Positions 34,610-46,529 are shown, numbered from the stretch's first letter. The stretch: 64,000 bases of DNA from Antilocapra americana (GCA_007570785.1 ML664161.1:42110472-42174471); one strand, 5' to 3'. Notes: generated by a model from the sequence alone, not told the origin. Numbers and translations are program-made.

Positions 34610-35405
34610 CTTTAATTTTCTTTTCTTTCTAGAGTGGTCAGTTTCTACTAAGTTTTATCATTACATTGTACTCACTTAGCTTTTCTAGGCTGGGTCCACG
34701 TAGTGCTTTATTAAACAGAATTTATTTGATATTATTATTATTTGATAATAATCTACTAATTGTATTTCTTTGCTTTAATGAAATTATCAAAATTGATTAA
34801 CTGCTTTGATACATGTAGGCACAGAAAATAATTTTGTAAAACTTCATTTCCTGGAAAAACTTTTGACTAAAGAGAAAAGTTTATATTAAAGCTTCAAAGA
34901 AAAGAGGGGAAGTGTCAGAATTACTGATTTTCCAGGAATTAGCTTTACAACAATCTGATCTTTGGCTTTGTGTGTTGAGCTGTTTGTGTGTATACATGTG
35001 TATGTTGTATGTATGCCTGCATGTGGGTGCATGTTATTCTTTTTTCTTGGTCATCATCCTTGTTAAACTGTAGTGGTCGGAGGCTCACCACGATAACTGA
35101 ATTGCAGATGCAGTGTTCATGTGCCTCAGGCTTGCCTGCAGGAACAGATGGTATTTGAGGCCAGGTCCCACCAATTAGAGCAGGGAACTGGTTATAAGGA
35201 TTAATGGTGGGTAGGTGAAGGTGTGAGAGGGGTCAGAGTAGGCAGCTGTTTATTGGGGTTGACTTGAAGTCAGAGAGACAAAGTTTCAGGCTAGGCAGTC
35301 AGGGGAATGGGTGGGCTTTGGATGTGTAGGTAATAAAAGCACTTCATACAGAAATTAGCCATGGTCTGAGCAGTTCTCCTCAAGTAGACTTAACAAGCTT
35401 GAAGA
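34610..35405. other. unassigned sequence; 35050-35390 is G-rich and atypical
   Basis: The left part is AT-rich with a (TG)n-like patch at 34976-35030. From 35070 a GC-richer block ('gtcggaggctcaccacgataactgaattgcag') looks like an undescribed or unremembered repeat preceding the ERV-type LTR. I cannot name it. Confidence 0.35.
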
Positions 35406-35411
35406 TCCAGA

Positions 35412-35621
35412 TAGAGTTAGTGACTCAGTTGTATCTGACTCTTTGTGACCCTGTGGACTGTAGCCCACAAGGCTCTTCTGTCCATGGAATTCTCCAGGCA
35501 ATAATACAGATGTGGGTTGCCATTTCTTACTCCAGGGGATGTTTCTGACTCAGGGATTGAATCCAGGTCTCCTGCATTGCAGGCAGGTTCTTTACCATCT
35601 GAGCCACCAGGGAAATCCAGA
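35412..35621 (-). mobile_element. Bov-tA SINE
   Basis: Antisense copy ending 'ctttaccatctgagccaccagggaaatcc'. Confidence 0.93.
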
Positions 35622-35694
35622 GAAATCTTTTATTCTCAAAGTCTCAAACTTGTAAATTTGCCTTTTCTAGATAGAACGTCAGTTAGCATCTGTG

Positions 35695-35912
35695 TGTTTG
35701 CTTAGCAGTGCAGTCGTGTCCAACTCTTTGTGACCTCATGTATTATAGCGTGCTGGGTTCCTCTGTCCATAGGATTTTCTAGACAAGTACACTGAAGTGG
35801 GTTGCCATTTCCTACTCCAGGGGATCTTCCTGACCCAGGGATCAAACCTGTGTCTCTTGCATCTCCTGCATTGGAGACAGATTCTTTACCATTGTGCCAC
35901 ATGGGAAGCCTT
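35695..35912 (-). mobile_element. Bov-tA SINE
   Basis: A second antisense copy within 75 bp of the first, with a mutated head ('accattgtgccacatgggaagcc'). The two differ at many sites, so they are independent insertions rather than a recent tandem duplication. Confidence 0.92.
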
Positions 35913-35929
35913 TTAGTTAGCATAGCTGA

Positions 35930-38225
35930 CTTAAACCTTTTTTCTGTTTATAGATTTCCTTCTATTCTTATGTAAGCAAATAGGGCAGGGAGTTCCTGGA
36001 GAAGACTTTCTTAACATATGACAAACAAGTCTTGGTACAAGCCATCTTATGACCTAAGCCTAGCCACAGTGTTTGGCCTTGAACAAGTCTCAAGAATTAA
36101 TGATCTCAAGGGAACAAAGTAACACAGGAACAAACTGTTATCAGGCAAGAAAAGTAACAATAGCAAAGATAATATATCAGTTGTAAAGACTTCCAGTTCT
36201 GTTTCAAGGGTAAAGATTAGCCTAAAGTGCACAACTACCAGATCAATTGGAAACTAAGGGATGATGAAATTGACCTTTTTTGCCCCCGATGAAAATGTGT
36301 GTCATTTTAGCTTAAAACTTCCCAGTTTTGCTGTTCAGGAAGATATTGCTTTGGGAAAGATCCTCTGTGTTCTCTTTATTTGCTGCAAGTAGTAATAAGT
36401 CCAAAGCAAAGAAATAGAGAAAAACAATAGAATGGGAAAGATTAGAGATATTTTCATGAAAATTAGAGATACCAAGGGAACATTTCATGCAAATATGGGC
36501 TCAATAAAGGACAGAAAGGTATGGACCTAACAGAATCAGAAGATATTGAGAAGAGGTGGCAAGAATACACAGAAGAACTATACAAAAAAGATCTTCATGA
36601 CCCAGATAACCATGGTGGTGTGATCACTCACCTATAGCCAGACATTGTGGAATGCAAAGAAGTCAAGTGGGTCTTAGGAATCATCATTACAAAGTTAGTA
36701 GAAGCGATGGAATTCCAGTTGAGCTATTTCAAGTCTTAAAAGATGATGTAGTTAAAGTGCTGCACTCAATATGCTAGCAAATTTGGAAAACTCATCAGTG
36801 GCCACAGGACTGGAAAAGGTCAGTTTTCATTTCAATCCCGAAGAAAGGCAATGCCAAAGAATGTTCAGACTATCACATAATTGCTCTCATCTCACACGCA
36901 AGCAAAGTAATGCTCAAAATTCTCCAAGCCAGGCTTCAATGGTACATGAACTGTGAACTTCCAGATACTCAAGCTGGTTTTAGAAAAGGCAGAGAAACCA
37001 GAGATCAAATTGCCAACATCTGCTGGGTCATCAAAAGAGAGTTCCAGAAAAATATCCACTCTTCTGCTTTATTGACTATGCCAAAGCCTTTGACTGTGTG
37101 GATCACCACAAACTGAATAATTGTTAAAGAGATGGGAATGACAGACCCCGTTTACCTGCCTCCTGAGAAATCTGTATGCAGGTCAAAAAGTAACAGTTAG
37201 AACAGGATGTGGAAAAACAGACTGGTTCCAAATTGGGAAAGGAGTACGTCAAGTCTATATATTATCACCCTGCATATTTAATTTATATGCAGAGTACATC
37301 ATACAAAATGCTGGGCTAGATGAAGCACAAGCTGAAATCAAGATTGCTGGGAGAAATATCAGTAACCTCAGATATGCAGATGATACCACCCTTATGACAG
37401 AAAGCGAAGAGGAACTGAAGAGCCTCTTGATGAAAGTGAAAGAAGAAAGTGAATTAGTTAGCTTAAGACTTAACATTCAGAAAACTAAGATCATGACATC
37501 TGGTCCCATCACTTCATGGCAATTAGATGGGGGAACAGTGGAAACAGTGATAGACTTTATTTTCTTGGGCTCTAAAATCACTGCAGATGGTGACTGCAGC
37601 CATGAAATTGAAAGACACTTGTTCCTTGGAAGAAAAGCTATGATCAATCTAGGCAGCATATTAAAAAGCAGAGACATTACTTTGGTGACAAAGGTCCATT
37701 TAGTCAAAGCTATAGTTCTTCCAGTAGTCAGTCATGTATGGTTGTGAGAGAGTTGAAGCATAAAGAAAGCTGAGTGCCAAAGAACTGATGCTTTTGAACT
37801 GTGGTGTTGGAGAAGACTCTTGAGAGTCCCTTGGACTGCGAGGAGATCCAACCAGTCCATCCTAAAAGAGATCAGTCCTGACTGTTCATTGGAAGGACTG
37901 ATGTTGAAGCTGAAACTCCAGTACTTTGGCTACCTGATGCAAAGAGCTGACTCACTTGAAAAGACGCTGATGCTGGGAAAGATTGAGGGCAGGAGGAGAA
38001 GGGGATGACAGAGGATGAGATGGTTGGGTGCCATCACCTACTCATTAGACATGAGTTTGAGCAAGCTCCGGGGGTTGGTGATGGACAAGGAAGCCTGGTG
38101 TGCTGCAGTCCATGGGGCCGCAAATAGTTGGACATGACAGAGTGACTGGATTGAACTGAACTGAATAAGTCCTTTCTACTCCTGATGCTTGACTTGGTTG
38201 TGTGTTTCGGCTCCACTGCCATCAA
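35930..38225 (+). repeat. ERV-type LTR, interrupted by BovB
   Basis: Excluding the BovB, the sequence resembles a ruminant endogenous-retrovirus LTR. The U3-like part ends 'tcctctgtgttctctttatttgctgc'. It continues after the insertion as 'tttctactcctgatgcttgacttggttgtgtg' and 'cggctccactgcc', typical of an R/U5 end. Both ends are approximate and no retroviral coding region is seen. Confidence 0.5.
36403..38163 (+). mobile_element. BovB LINE, 5'-truncated
   Basis: It runs from mid-element to the 3' 'gaactgaactg' end. Broken frames carry the RT (QAGFRKGRETRDQ near 36970; antisense of RYADD near 37370-37380) and the C-terminal [17 protein letters not shown] at 37820-37870. A 9-bp TSD, aataagtcc, flanks it at 36394-36402 and 38164-38172, inside the LTR. 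Confidence 0.94.
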
Positions 38226-38229
38226 GAGG

Positions 38230-38925
38230 TGAAATCAGGTTTTTGGCTAACACTAGTGTATATGAACTTGAACAATCATTCCATAATCTTAATAGCTGTT
38301 TATCTCGAGATGTCAGATGGAAACAGTATTCTTTTCTGCCTTGATCTGGGCTATTCAGAGACATCAAAGATTCTGAATGATTTGACAAATTAATGTTATG
38401 GAGGCTTTCAGTCTTCATAAATAGATGAATTCATCTTTCAGAGAACCAAACTCTCTGAGAATATTGACCAAGATTGAGGACCTTTGCACTTTCCTCCATA
38501 CAAAATGTTTTCCATCTGCCTGGAAAGAACCTAGACTTTATGGGATAATTTGTGGTGGAAATGTCAGGTGGGGTATATGTAACTTTTATCAACTAGTACT
38601 CAGGATTATCTGTTGACTTTAAAATTTGGCTACTGTTGCTTCTTGTAACACGTGCATGTTGAAGATTTTGTGACATTCATGCTCATCCCATTAGCTGCCT
38701 GGGAAAGTACTCTATGGATTTTGTGTGCATGCCATTGTTATGGTTAGTTAAAGGACAAAAAAGGAATAGGGGATGTGGTATACTAGGAAATACATTTATT
38801 TTTTTCCTGGTTTCTGACAGGAGTTCCTGAAACCCTTGCAATTTCTTGTTTGATAGGAGTGTCTCTTATGATTCAAAAGAAGCCCTTTTGGATTGCGCCT
38901 AAGTTTATGTTAATGAGGCAGTTTA
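38230..38925. other. unassigned intergenic sequence
   Basis: No gene or repeat family is recognised. Confidence 0.5.
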
Positions 38926-38929
38926 GGGT

Positions 38930-39520
38930 GGGGCCCTTAGGCAGCCTCAGGTTGAAAGCTGATCCCCAGAAAGACTACACAGGTACTTAAAGGAGAGGGA
39001 TTCTCAGCTTCCTCCTCCCCTCCCTGAACTCTGGGCTAAGAGGGTTATAGAAACTCTCAGAGTGAGACTCAGAGAACATCTGGGATGCTGAACACAGCCA
39101 GTAGCTGGGAGGGGGCAGTGCCCAGAGGGCATGGGAGGTCTGTGTCCCTGCTCCCCTAGCTTGCTCAATGCATCTCTTCCATTTGACTATTGTGAGTTTT
39201 GTTCTTATAATAAACTGGTAAACATGAAGTGTTTTCCTGAGTTCTGTGAGCCATTTTAATGAGTTATCAAACCCAAGGATGGAGTGGTAGGAACCTCAAC
39301 TTACAGCTCCTTCATCAGAAATCCTGTCAGCCCAGAATTTGCAATAAGTGTCTGAAGTGAGGGCAGTTATGTGGGACTGAGCTTTTAGCCTGTAGAGTCT
39401 GGACTAATTCCATGTAGTTAAAGTCAAAATTGAATTAATGGACACTGAGTTGGTGTCAAATAATTGGAGAATTTGTTGGTGTCAGGAGAACCAACCCAAA
39501 GGAGAAGATAAGTTTGAAGG
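38930..39520 (+). repeat. old LTR-like repeat, family not assigned
   Basis: It has the look of an LTR 3' region: a polyadenylation signal AATAAA at 39209-39214, then 'gttttcctgagttctgtgagcc', 'gtgtctgaagtgaggg' and 'gtgggactgagc'. This order is familiar from mammalian ERV-derived interspersed repeats. I cannot name the subfamily. Confidence 0.45.
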
Positions 39521-39674
39521 TGATTGTGTAAATTAAAAAAAAAAAAAAGATAAAACAGAAAAAGGTTTTTATTTTAAAGTCCCTATAGATCTTTCCATAC
39601 TAAAACTTACAAAAGTCTTTCATCTACCTTCTTAGTGGATTAAAAGGAATGTGACATTTAAGGGAAAGTTATTG

Positions 39675-39893
39675 GTTTTCCCTGGTGGCTCAAACAGTAA
39701 AGAATCTGCCTGCAATGCAGGAGACCTGGCTTCTATTCCTGGGTGGGGAAGATGCCCTGGAGGAGGGGATGGCTCCTATGCCAGTATTCTTGCCTGGAGA
39801 ATTCTGTGGACAGAGGAGCCTGGCAGGCTACAGTCCATGGGGTCCCAAAATGTTGGACATGAGTGAGCAACTTTCACTTTCACTTCTGATATA
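39675..39893 (+). mobile_element. Bov-tA SINE, near full length
   Basis: 'ttccctggtggctcaaacagtaaagaatctgcctgcaatgcaggagacctgg' head, 'cagtattcttgcctggag' body, 'tttcactttcactt' tail. Confidence 0.94.
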
Positions 39894-40149
39894 TTAGTTG
39901 AAGTAATCTAATGTAGTTTTGCTAGTAATTAAGTCTTATGTCTATTTTTCGCACCCAACAAGCCTAAATATCAGAAAAATACATTTATTCTTTATCAGGT
40001 AAAATACAGTGAGCAGAGACAGCTTGATCAACACTAAATTATAGCTCAAAAAAAAAAAAAAGAAAGAAAAGAGTAGTTCTCATGTAGCCCAACTCTTCAT
40101 CCTTCAATCTGCCAGCTTTTTGAAGATAGTACTGGATTCCTAAGAAAGG

Positions 40150-40550
40150 TAAGGATGCTATCTGGATTCATTATGATTTACTGTTAGTATAAGTAACAGA
40201 AACCTGAAAAATAGTGGCATAAACAGAGAAGGGGTTCATTTTTCTCACATAACAAATGTATGCAGGTGGATAGTCCAAGACGCACATGGCCTTTCAGAGG
40301 TACTCTTCAGGACCAGGGCTCATTCTGTCTTCCACTTTGTCATCCCTAGCTCAGGGCTTCGATTTTCATGGTTGTAAGGTGATAGTTATGATTATGCAAA
40401 TACATCCAAGGTTTAGGCAGGAGAATGAGCAAAATGACAAAAGCAAAGGCAAAAGGAAGCAAAAGCCAGCAATTTGTCTTTTTCTAAGGTTTTTCAGGCA
40501 GTCCCAAAGCAGTGATTTCTGCTTACATCTCATTGGCCACAACTGAGTCA
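40150..40550. repeat. possible ancient interspersed repeat
   Basis: 'gtaacagaaacctgaaaaatagtggcataaacag' followed by 'cacataacaaatgtatgcaggtgg' and 'catctcattggccacaactgagtcat' has the order of a common old mammalian repeat. I cannot assign the family. Confidence 0.35.
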
Positions 40551-40554
40551 TAGG

Positions 40555-40912
40555 ATGGTACAGAAGGTATACCTAACTCATACATTGAAATCCTAAATCC
40601 AGAGTGATCATATTAGGAGATGAAGTGTTTGGGAGGTGATTAGTCATCAGACTGGAGTCCCCATAAACAGAATTAGCATCCTTATGAAAGAGGCCTGAGA
40701 AAGTGTCTTTGCCCTTCCACTATGTGTGCTTACAGCTGGAAGACACCTTCTGTGAACCAGAAAAGCAGGGGCTCACCAAACACCCAATATGCTGGGGTCT
40801 TCATCTGGGGTCTTCCTAAATTTCAGAACCATGAGAAATTAATTTTTATTGCTTCTAAGACACCTAGTTTATAGTATTGGGTTATAACAACTCCCAAGGG
40901 ACTAAGACACAT
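40555..40912 (+). repeat. MLT1-like MaLR LTR
   Basis: Sense LTR phrases run in order: 'gaaatcctaaatccagagtgatcatattaggag', 'tttgggaggtgattagtcat', 'agcatccttatgaaagaggcctgag', 'cagaaccatgagaaattaatttttattgcttctaag', and the end 'gttataacaactcccaagggactaagac'. Confidence 0.85.
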
Positions 40913-40967
40913 GGCTGCCCCTTGTTGAAGGTGGATTGGGGTCATTAGTATTTTAACTGAGCATAAA

Positions 40968-41095
40968 AATGGCACCCCACTCCAGTATTCTTGCCTGGAG
41001 AATCCCATGAACTGAGGAGCCTGGTGGGCTACAGTCCACGGGGTCGCAAAGAGTCGGGCATGACTGAGCGACTTCACTCACTTCACTCATTATAC
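40968..41095 (+). mobile_element. BOV-A monomer, 3' body
   Basis: 'ggcaccccactccagtattcttgcctggagaatcccatgaac' through 'gagtcgggcatgactgagcgacttcactc'. No tRNA head. Confidence 0.92.
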
Positions 41096-41234
41096 ACTTA
41101 CTAGAAATTACAGTTCTGAGACATAGATTAAGGGAAAATGAGTGTTGTGTTGACAATTAGCACTGACACTTTCACTCACTGTAATATAAATAGTGATCAT
41201 CTCAAAATAAAGATAAGATTTCACAGATATGTTT

Positions 41235-41563
41235 TCTCATCATTTTGTTTACTTGTTTGTTTACGGCTGTGCTGGGCCTTCATTGCTGCATGGACTTGTC
41301 TCTAGTTTTGGCGAGTGGGGGCCACTCTCTAGTTGCAGTGCTGGGCTTCTCATTGCAGTGGCTTCATTTGTTGCAGGGCATGGGCTCCGGGGTGGGAGGG
41401 CTTCAGCAGTTGAGGCTCTCAGACTCCAGAGCACAGATTTAGTAGTTGTGGTGCACAGGCTTAGTTGCTCCAAGGCAAATGGGATCTTCCTGGAGAAGGG
41501 ATGGAACCAATGTCTCCTGCATTGGCAGGTGAATTCTTTACCACTGAGCCACCAGGGAAGCCC
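41235..41563 (-). mobile_element. CHR-type SINE
   Basis: Antisense: the left end is a 'tttgtttacggctgtgctggg' tail, then 'agtgggggccactctctagttgcag', 'catgggctccgggg', and the right end 'ctttaccactgagccaccagggaagccc'. Confidence 0.85.
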
Positions 41564-41569
41564 AAGACT

Positions 41570-41860
41570 TCATAGATATTAACCAAAAAAATTCCAGTGT
41601 TCAAGCACTACTCTTGACTGCAAACTTTCATTCCACAGGAAACCTATTCCTCCTCTTCTCTTTTTTCTCCTTTTCCTCTATTATCATTTTTTAAATATCA
41701 AATCTCCCTGCGTCTCTTTTCCTTCTCTTGGTATTTTGTCCTCTCTTCTCTCTTTACTTCTCTTGTCCACTGTCTTCTCCTATTGTTACATATACTCACT
41801 TTTTGTGCAAATTTACACTTTTTTCTAGTTTCATTAGATGAAACACTTGTTTATTAATCT
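41570..41860. other. pyrimidine-rich unassigned spacer
   Basis: CT-rich (41645-41790). No family is recognised. Confidence 0.4.
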
Positions 41861-41864
41861 ACTG

Positions 41865-42100
41865 CTGCAGAGCAAACCATTTCTGAAGTTAATGACTTAA
41901 TACAGGCATCAGAAAAATTTTCCTGTAAAGACTGTATAGTAAGCATTTCAGTTTTATAGACCATATAATCTCTGCCATTGTGGTGCAAAAGCTGCCATGG
42001 ATATGTAAACAAACAGGTATGACTGTGTCTCAATAAAACTTTATTTACAAACAGATGGTTGGCCAAACTTGGCCTGCAGTCTGCAGTCTGCTATTGCTTG
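41865..42100 (+). repeat. hAT-Charlie-type MER element
   Basis: 'tttcctgtaaagactgtatagtaagcatttcag', 'ctctgccattgtggtgcaaaagctgcca' and 'aataaaactttatttacaaac' with 'ggccaaacttggcctgcag' match the order of a well-known non-autonomous mammalian DNA transposon. The subfamily name is not certain. Confidence 0.6.
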
Positions 42101-42109
42101 GTTTAAAAG

Positions 42110-42775
42110 AACAATATTTATCATTTCACATTTCTACTTAAATTTTGATTTTTCACTGCCTATCATTGTCCCTGCTTCTTTTGCTTTCATAGATTCCTTT
42201 GGTTACACTGACATTCTAAGAAGAAATAGTCCTTAGCAATTATACACACAGAAACAAGTGCTGCTTACAGCAGTCTGCCCTTGCTTATTTCCTGCCTTGC
42301 TAATTTTGTGAAATTGGTTATTTGTGAATAGTTACTTGATTGCAGAAATAGCTTGCTTAAACCAAGAATTTCTGTAAAAGCTTAGACTAGTAAGGTCATC
42401 TATAAGGTTCTGAATCTTTGAGATTACAAGGGGCATATTCAGGCTACCATCTGACTATGAAATACCTTTATATTTGGCAATATCTTTGGGCTTTTAAGTC
42501 CAATAGAAAAAGTCAAACTGATAGTTGCTTTATTGAGAGGTTGAAAACTAGCAGGGCCTCTGTCCAACAGATCATTTATTTCAAATATCATCCTGAATCA
42601 GGCCTCTCCCAAATATAATTATTACTAAACCCTGCACATTAACCTCTGTTTACATCTTCTGTTTATGATTCATGCTGTTTCTGTGTCCTGGATTCATCTA
42701 GACAGCCTCTGCTTTGCAGTCTTCTGCAGGTTTCAAAGTAGAATTTTCCTATAACAGTCATTTAAAAGTTCTTGA
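42110..42775. other. unassigned intergenic sequence
   Basis: No gene or repeat family is recognised. Confidence 0.5.
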
Positions 42776-42779
42776 AGTA

Positions 42780-42925
42780 CCATTTTAAAATAGAGATCCT
42801 TGTGCCAGACCTCGGATATACTACATTAGAGTTTCTCAAGTTTGAATCCAAGAATCTAGATTCTTTTTGACAAATGTCCATATGTGCTTCATATACTTGA
42901 AAGTTCAAGAATCATTGCTTAGGGA
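42780..42925 (-). repeat. MER5A-like DNA transposon remnant
   Basis: Antisense order: 'gtgccagacctcggatatactacattagagtttctcaag ... aatctagattctttttgacaaatgtcc ... gaaagttcaagaatcattgct'. Divergent. Confidence 0.55.
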
Positions 42926-43089
42926 AAGACAAAAATCAAGTATGAACTCAAACTAAGTTAAATAATACTCATGTTTATTTTCTGGGAATTGGGGTAAGAT
43001 CTGATTTTAGCAAAAATCAGAATAACGTATGTCTTTGGAGACCTTCTTGTTGTCCTTCCATCTCTGCTCCCTCTCATTCTTCAATAAGT

Positions 43090-43290
43090 CAGGAGTTTAA
43101 TTGTCATTTATCCAGCCAACTGTGTGAGTTAGGCACCAGGCCTCGAGCCTCACAGAATCCTATGGTCTAAGGAACAGTATCACCTTCAACTGCAGGTGAG
43201 GATATTGAGGTTCAATGTGGTTATGAAATTCATCCAGACCAGGAGCTAAGGAAAGGTAATGCTAGAATTTGAGCTCACATCTGCTCTCTA
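43090..43290 (-). repeat. MIR SINE
   Basis: 'gcaggtgaggatattgaggttcaatgtggttatgaaattcatccagaccaggagctaag' and 'gctagaatttgagctcac' match the antisense MIR order. Confidence 0.6.
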
Positions 43291-43818
43291 GTCACCTGCC
43301 TGAGAAACTAAATCACACTGTGGTATTAGGGGTATTAGGTTTCAGATCTTCAAATGTCTCTGCATCAGCCCATGGTCATCTCCTGTTTTTCAGAACTTTC
43401 AGTACCAGCATACTTCAGAAGCATCTTTCTCTTTCCTTTTTAATCAACCCTTTAGTTTCCTTTTTTGTGGATGTTTCTTCCAACTCTTTGCACCAAAGAG
43501 AGGAAGGCTGATGGCCAGTATCTTCTCCACCTCAGTCATCTCTAGAATGTTTGTTTAAAATAGGTACAATGCAGCTACTTTTATTATACAATTAGTCAAA
43601 TATCTTCCAGAAAAAAAAAGAAGAGAAAGTCTTTACTGCAGAAGCCCTTGCTTCTTCATAAATGACTCCACTGGAACATACACCCCATGTCAATATTAGG
43701 TTTACTGAGTAATAATTGGTATACAACACTGCCTAAGTCATATAGCATGATGGCTTGATTTATGTTTATTGTGAAATAATTTCACCATTTTTATGGTTGA
43801 ATAATATTCCATTATATA

Positions 43819-44157
43819 CAGAGTTGGCCCTTTGTGTGCTTAGGTTCCTCACCCATGGATTCAACCAACCACAGATGGAAAATAATTTTACAAAAATTCC
43901 AGAAATTTATAGAAAGCAAAGCTTGAATTTGCCACATGCTGGAAACTATTTACATAACATTTACATTGTATTTACAACTATTTACATAGCATTTACATTG
44001 TGTTAATCTAGAGATAATTTTAAGCTTATTGGAGGATGTGCATAGGTTACATGCAAATTCTACAACATTTTATTTAAGAGACTTGAGCATCCATGGAATT
44101 TGGTGTCTGAGAGGGGAACTGGAACAAATCTTACATGGATGCTTAGGGATGACTATG
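43819..44157 (+). mobile_element. MER2-like Tigger (pogo/Tc1) DNA element
   Basis: 'gttggccctttgtg ... ggattcaaccaaccacagatgg ... tagcatttacattgtg ... agagacttgagcatccatgg ... ttagggatgactatg'. It is bounded by TA dinucleotides (43817-43818 and 44158-44159), the target duplication expected for this superfamily. Confidence 0.8.
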
Positions 44158-44276
44158 TATGCCACAACTTCTTTTTCCATTTGTCCATTAAGGGATACCT
44201 AAGTTGTTTTCATGTCTTGGCAATGTCTTGGCTATTGCAAATAATGCTGCTATGAACATGGTAATACAGATTTTTT

Positions 44277-44560
44277 TAAAAAATATTTATTTATTTTTGG
44301 CTGCTCTTGGTCTTTGTTGCTATGTACAGGCTTTCTCTAGTTGTAGAGAGTGGGGGCCAGTCTCTAGTTGTGACACGTGGGCTTCCCACTACAGTGGCTT
44401 CTCTTGTTGCAGAACATGGGCTCTAGGGCACATGGGCTCAGTTGTTGTGGCGCATAGGCTGAGTTCCTCTTTGGCATGTGGAATCTTCCCAGGCTCAAAC
44501 CTGTGTCTCCTGCAGTAGCAGGCAGATTCTTAACCACTGGATCACTAGGGAAGTCCCAGA
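44277..44560 (-). mobile_element. CHR-type SINE in L1
   Basis: Antisense: 'aatatttatttatttttggctg' tail, 'gagagtgggggccagtctctagttg', then 'aaccactggatcactagggaagtccc'. The L1 sequence 'cagat(at)tttttt' recurs on both sides. Confidence 0.85.
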
Positions 44561-44624
44561 TATTTTTTTCAGTTAAGTGATTTCACTTCCTCAGAATATA
44601 CTCTAAGAGGCAGAATAGCTGGAT

Positions 44625-44796
44625 TATGAAAGTGAAAGTCGTTTAGTCTTGTCCGACTATTTGTGACCCCATGGACTATACAGTCCATGGAATTTTCCAG
44701 GCCAGAATACTGGAGTGGGTAGCTGTTCTGGAATCGAACTGGGGTTTCCTACATTGCAGGTAGATTCTTTACCAACTGAGCTATCAGGAAAGCTGG
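44625..44796 (-). mobile_element. Bov-tA SINE, internally deleted, in L1
   Basis: Antisense copy lacking the usual 'ttcccttctccagg' block. It is flanked by 'agctggattat' and 'agctggatcat' (target duplication with one change). Confidence 0.85.
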
Positions 44797-45117
44797 ATCA
44801 TATGATAGTTCTATTCTCACCAGCATTTGCCTTTCTGATGACAGCCATTCTAACAGGCATGTAGTGATACCTTATTGTGGTTTCAATTTGCATTTCCCTA
44901 GTGACAAGAGGTGGTGATCATCTTTTCAGGTACTTGTTGGTCTTTCATATATCTTCTTTGAAGAAATGTGTACTCAAGCTCTTTGCTCATTTTGCAATTG
45001 TGTTATTTTTTTTCTTTTGTTATTGATTTGCATGAGTTATTTACATAGTTTTGGATAGCAACCCTTTATTAGATACATGGTTTGCAAATATTGTTTCCCA
45101 TTCCATAGGTTGTCTTT

Positions 45118-45262
45118 TCTTTCCTTTTTTTTGGGGTGAGGGGCTTCACTATGTGGCTTAAGGGATCTTAGTTCTTCAACCAGTGATTGAACACAGGTAC
45201 CACCCCCTCCCCAGCAGTGAAAGTGCTGCGTCCTAACCACTGGACCACCAGGGAATTCCCCA
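45118..45262 (-). mobile_element. CHR-2-type SINE in L1
   Basis: Antisense: 'ctatgtggcttaagggatcttagttcttcaaccagtgattgaac' and 'aaccactggaccaccagggaattccc'. The 9-bp ttgtctttt recurs at both junctions. Confidence 0.85.
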
Positions 45263-45534
45263 CAGATTGTCTTTTTGAAGCTCATTTTAATATTACGGTC
45301 TTTACCACAGACTCAGAAGCTAGGATAAGATCTGGGTTAAAATTTCCAGGAAGAGAAAGTTGATCTCCTAGATAAGTCACCCTTGTCCTGTGCATTTACT
45401 TGAATAAGCAACACTGTTGTGGTTGTGTTCCAATGCGGGCCCAGGAGTGAGAATTTCAGGTGCTTCCCTAGGAACATTTGGCCAAATACCAATGGGTGTC
45501 TCTAGTAGTAAAGCTGAGCTACAAACTTTTTGAT

Positions 45535-45720
45535 AAACTTATATATTCAATATTTATTGAGCACTTACTATGTATAGGCACAATTCTATGCACCGAGAAT
45601 ATAGCAGTTGACAAAATTACCAGAAGTTCTGGTTCCAATGGAGTTTATTGCGGTCTATTTGGAGAGGAGGGGTAGTTGTTGAAAAGGAAACAAAGGCCAT
45701 GATTAGATTTGCTTCACAGA
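45535..45720 (-). repeat. L2 3' end
   Basis: 'caatatttattgagcacttactatgtataggcac' followed by 'gagaatatagcagttgacaaaat' and 'ccaatggagtttattg' is the antisense L2 3' tail. Confidence 0.7.
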
Positions 45721-45729
45721 AGAGAACAG

Positions 45730-46520
45730 GTGAACACAAACATGCAGACCAACACCAAAGGCACATGCATTGAAGGAGAGAGAGAGCAGATAAGCATGAT
45801 ACATAGGAAATTTGCATGGGGTATTGTCTTCTCTGCATGGGGGCTGTAGCTCTAAAAAGGGCTGTGTTAGGGATGTGCTGGAACTGGGGGAAAAATGATG
45901 CCACAAAAGATGTTACCAGGGTGATACTCTAATTCCCTTTGCACGTCGACCCTACTCTTCCTTCCCCTCTGGAGCTTGTATTTCTATGCTAAATGTGAGA
46001 CAGTAGAAAGTGTGCTTTCTGGTCACTATGAAACATGTAGTTTGGGTTCTGCTGTGTGGATGCTGCAGAAACCCTGAGACTGCACATCAGGGCTGCCATG
46101 AAATGAGTGACACGTGCACAGAGATGGGCTGAGCCTGCCTCCCTGGGCTGATGGGCAGCATGGGGTGGCATTGCCAAGGAGACCCCATGCTTCTCTTCCC
46201 TAACTCTCCTAGCCCAGACCCTGCCTCACCTGGGCCCCCGCAACACAGGAAGATCTTCACTCCTTAGAGCCTAAGAGGAGTCTCCTCTTTGAGACCCCAA
46301 ATGTATTTATTTGGGCAATCTCAAATAGGATCGGGCCAGTCTCTTTTCTCTTCACTAATACATGTATCTCTAGTGTTGGTCTGTGTGTATGAGCTATTGT
46401 GTTTGCCCATTCTGTGCCAGGAGAGGGATTCACGGTCCCCAAAGTGTCATCTTCCCTTCTCCCAAAAACATCTGGATCCATTCCTGCTTGAAGGACTGGT
46501 GCCTTTTTTTCTTGATGTGG
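45730..46520. other. unassigned intergenic sequence
   Basis: GC-richer than average from 46020 to 46250 but with few CpGs. No repeat family or gene is recognised. Confidence 0.45.
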
Positions 46521-46529
46521 GCCATTTTT

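Larger units (their letters stand above)
43690..45300 (-). repeat. old L1 3' end, split by four insertions
   Basis: Removing inserts at 43819-44157, 44277-44560, 44625-44796 and 45118-45262 leaves a continuous antisense mammalian L1 3' region: 'tactgagtaataattggtatacaac', 'atggttgaataatattccatta', 'ttccatttgtccattaagg', 'ttgcaaataatgctgctatgaac', 'agctggatcatatgatagttc', 'ctaacaggcatgtagtgatacc', 'gcatttccctagtgac', 'tttcccattccataggttg'. Confidence 0.85.
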
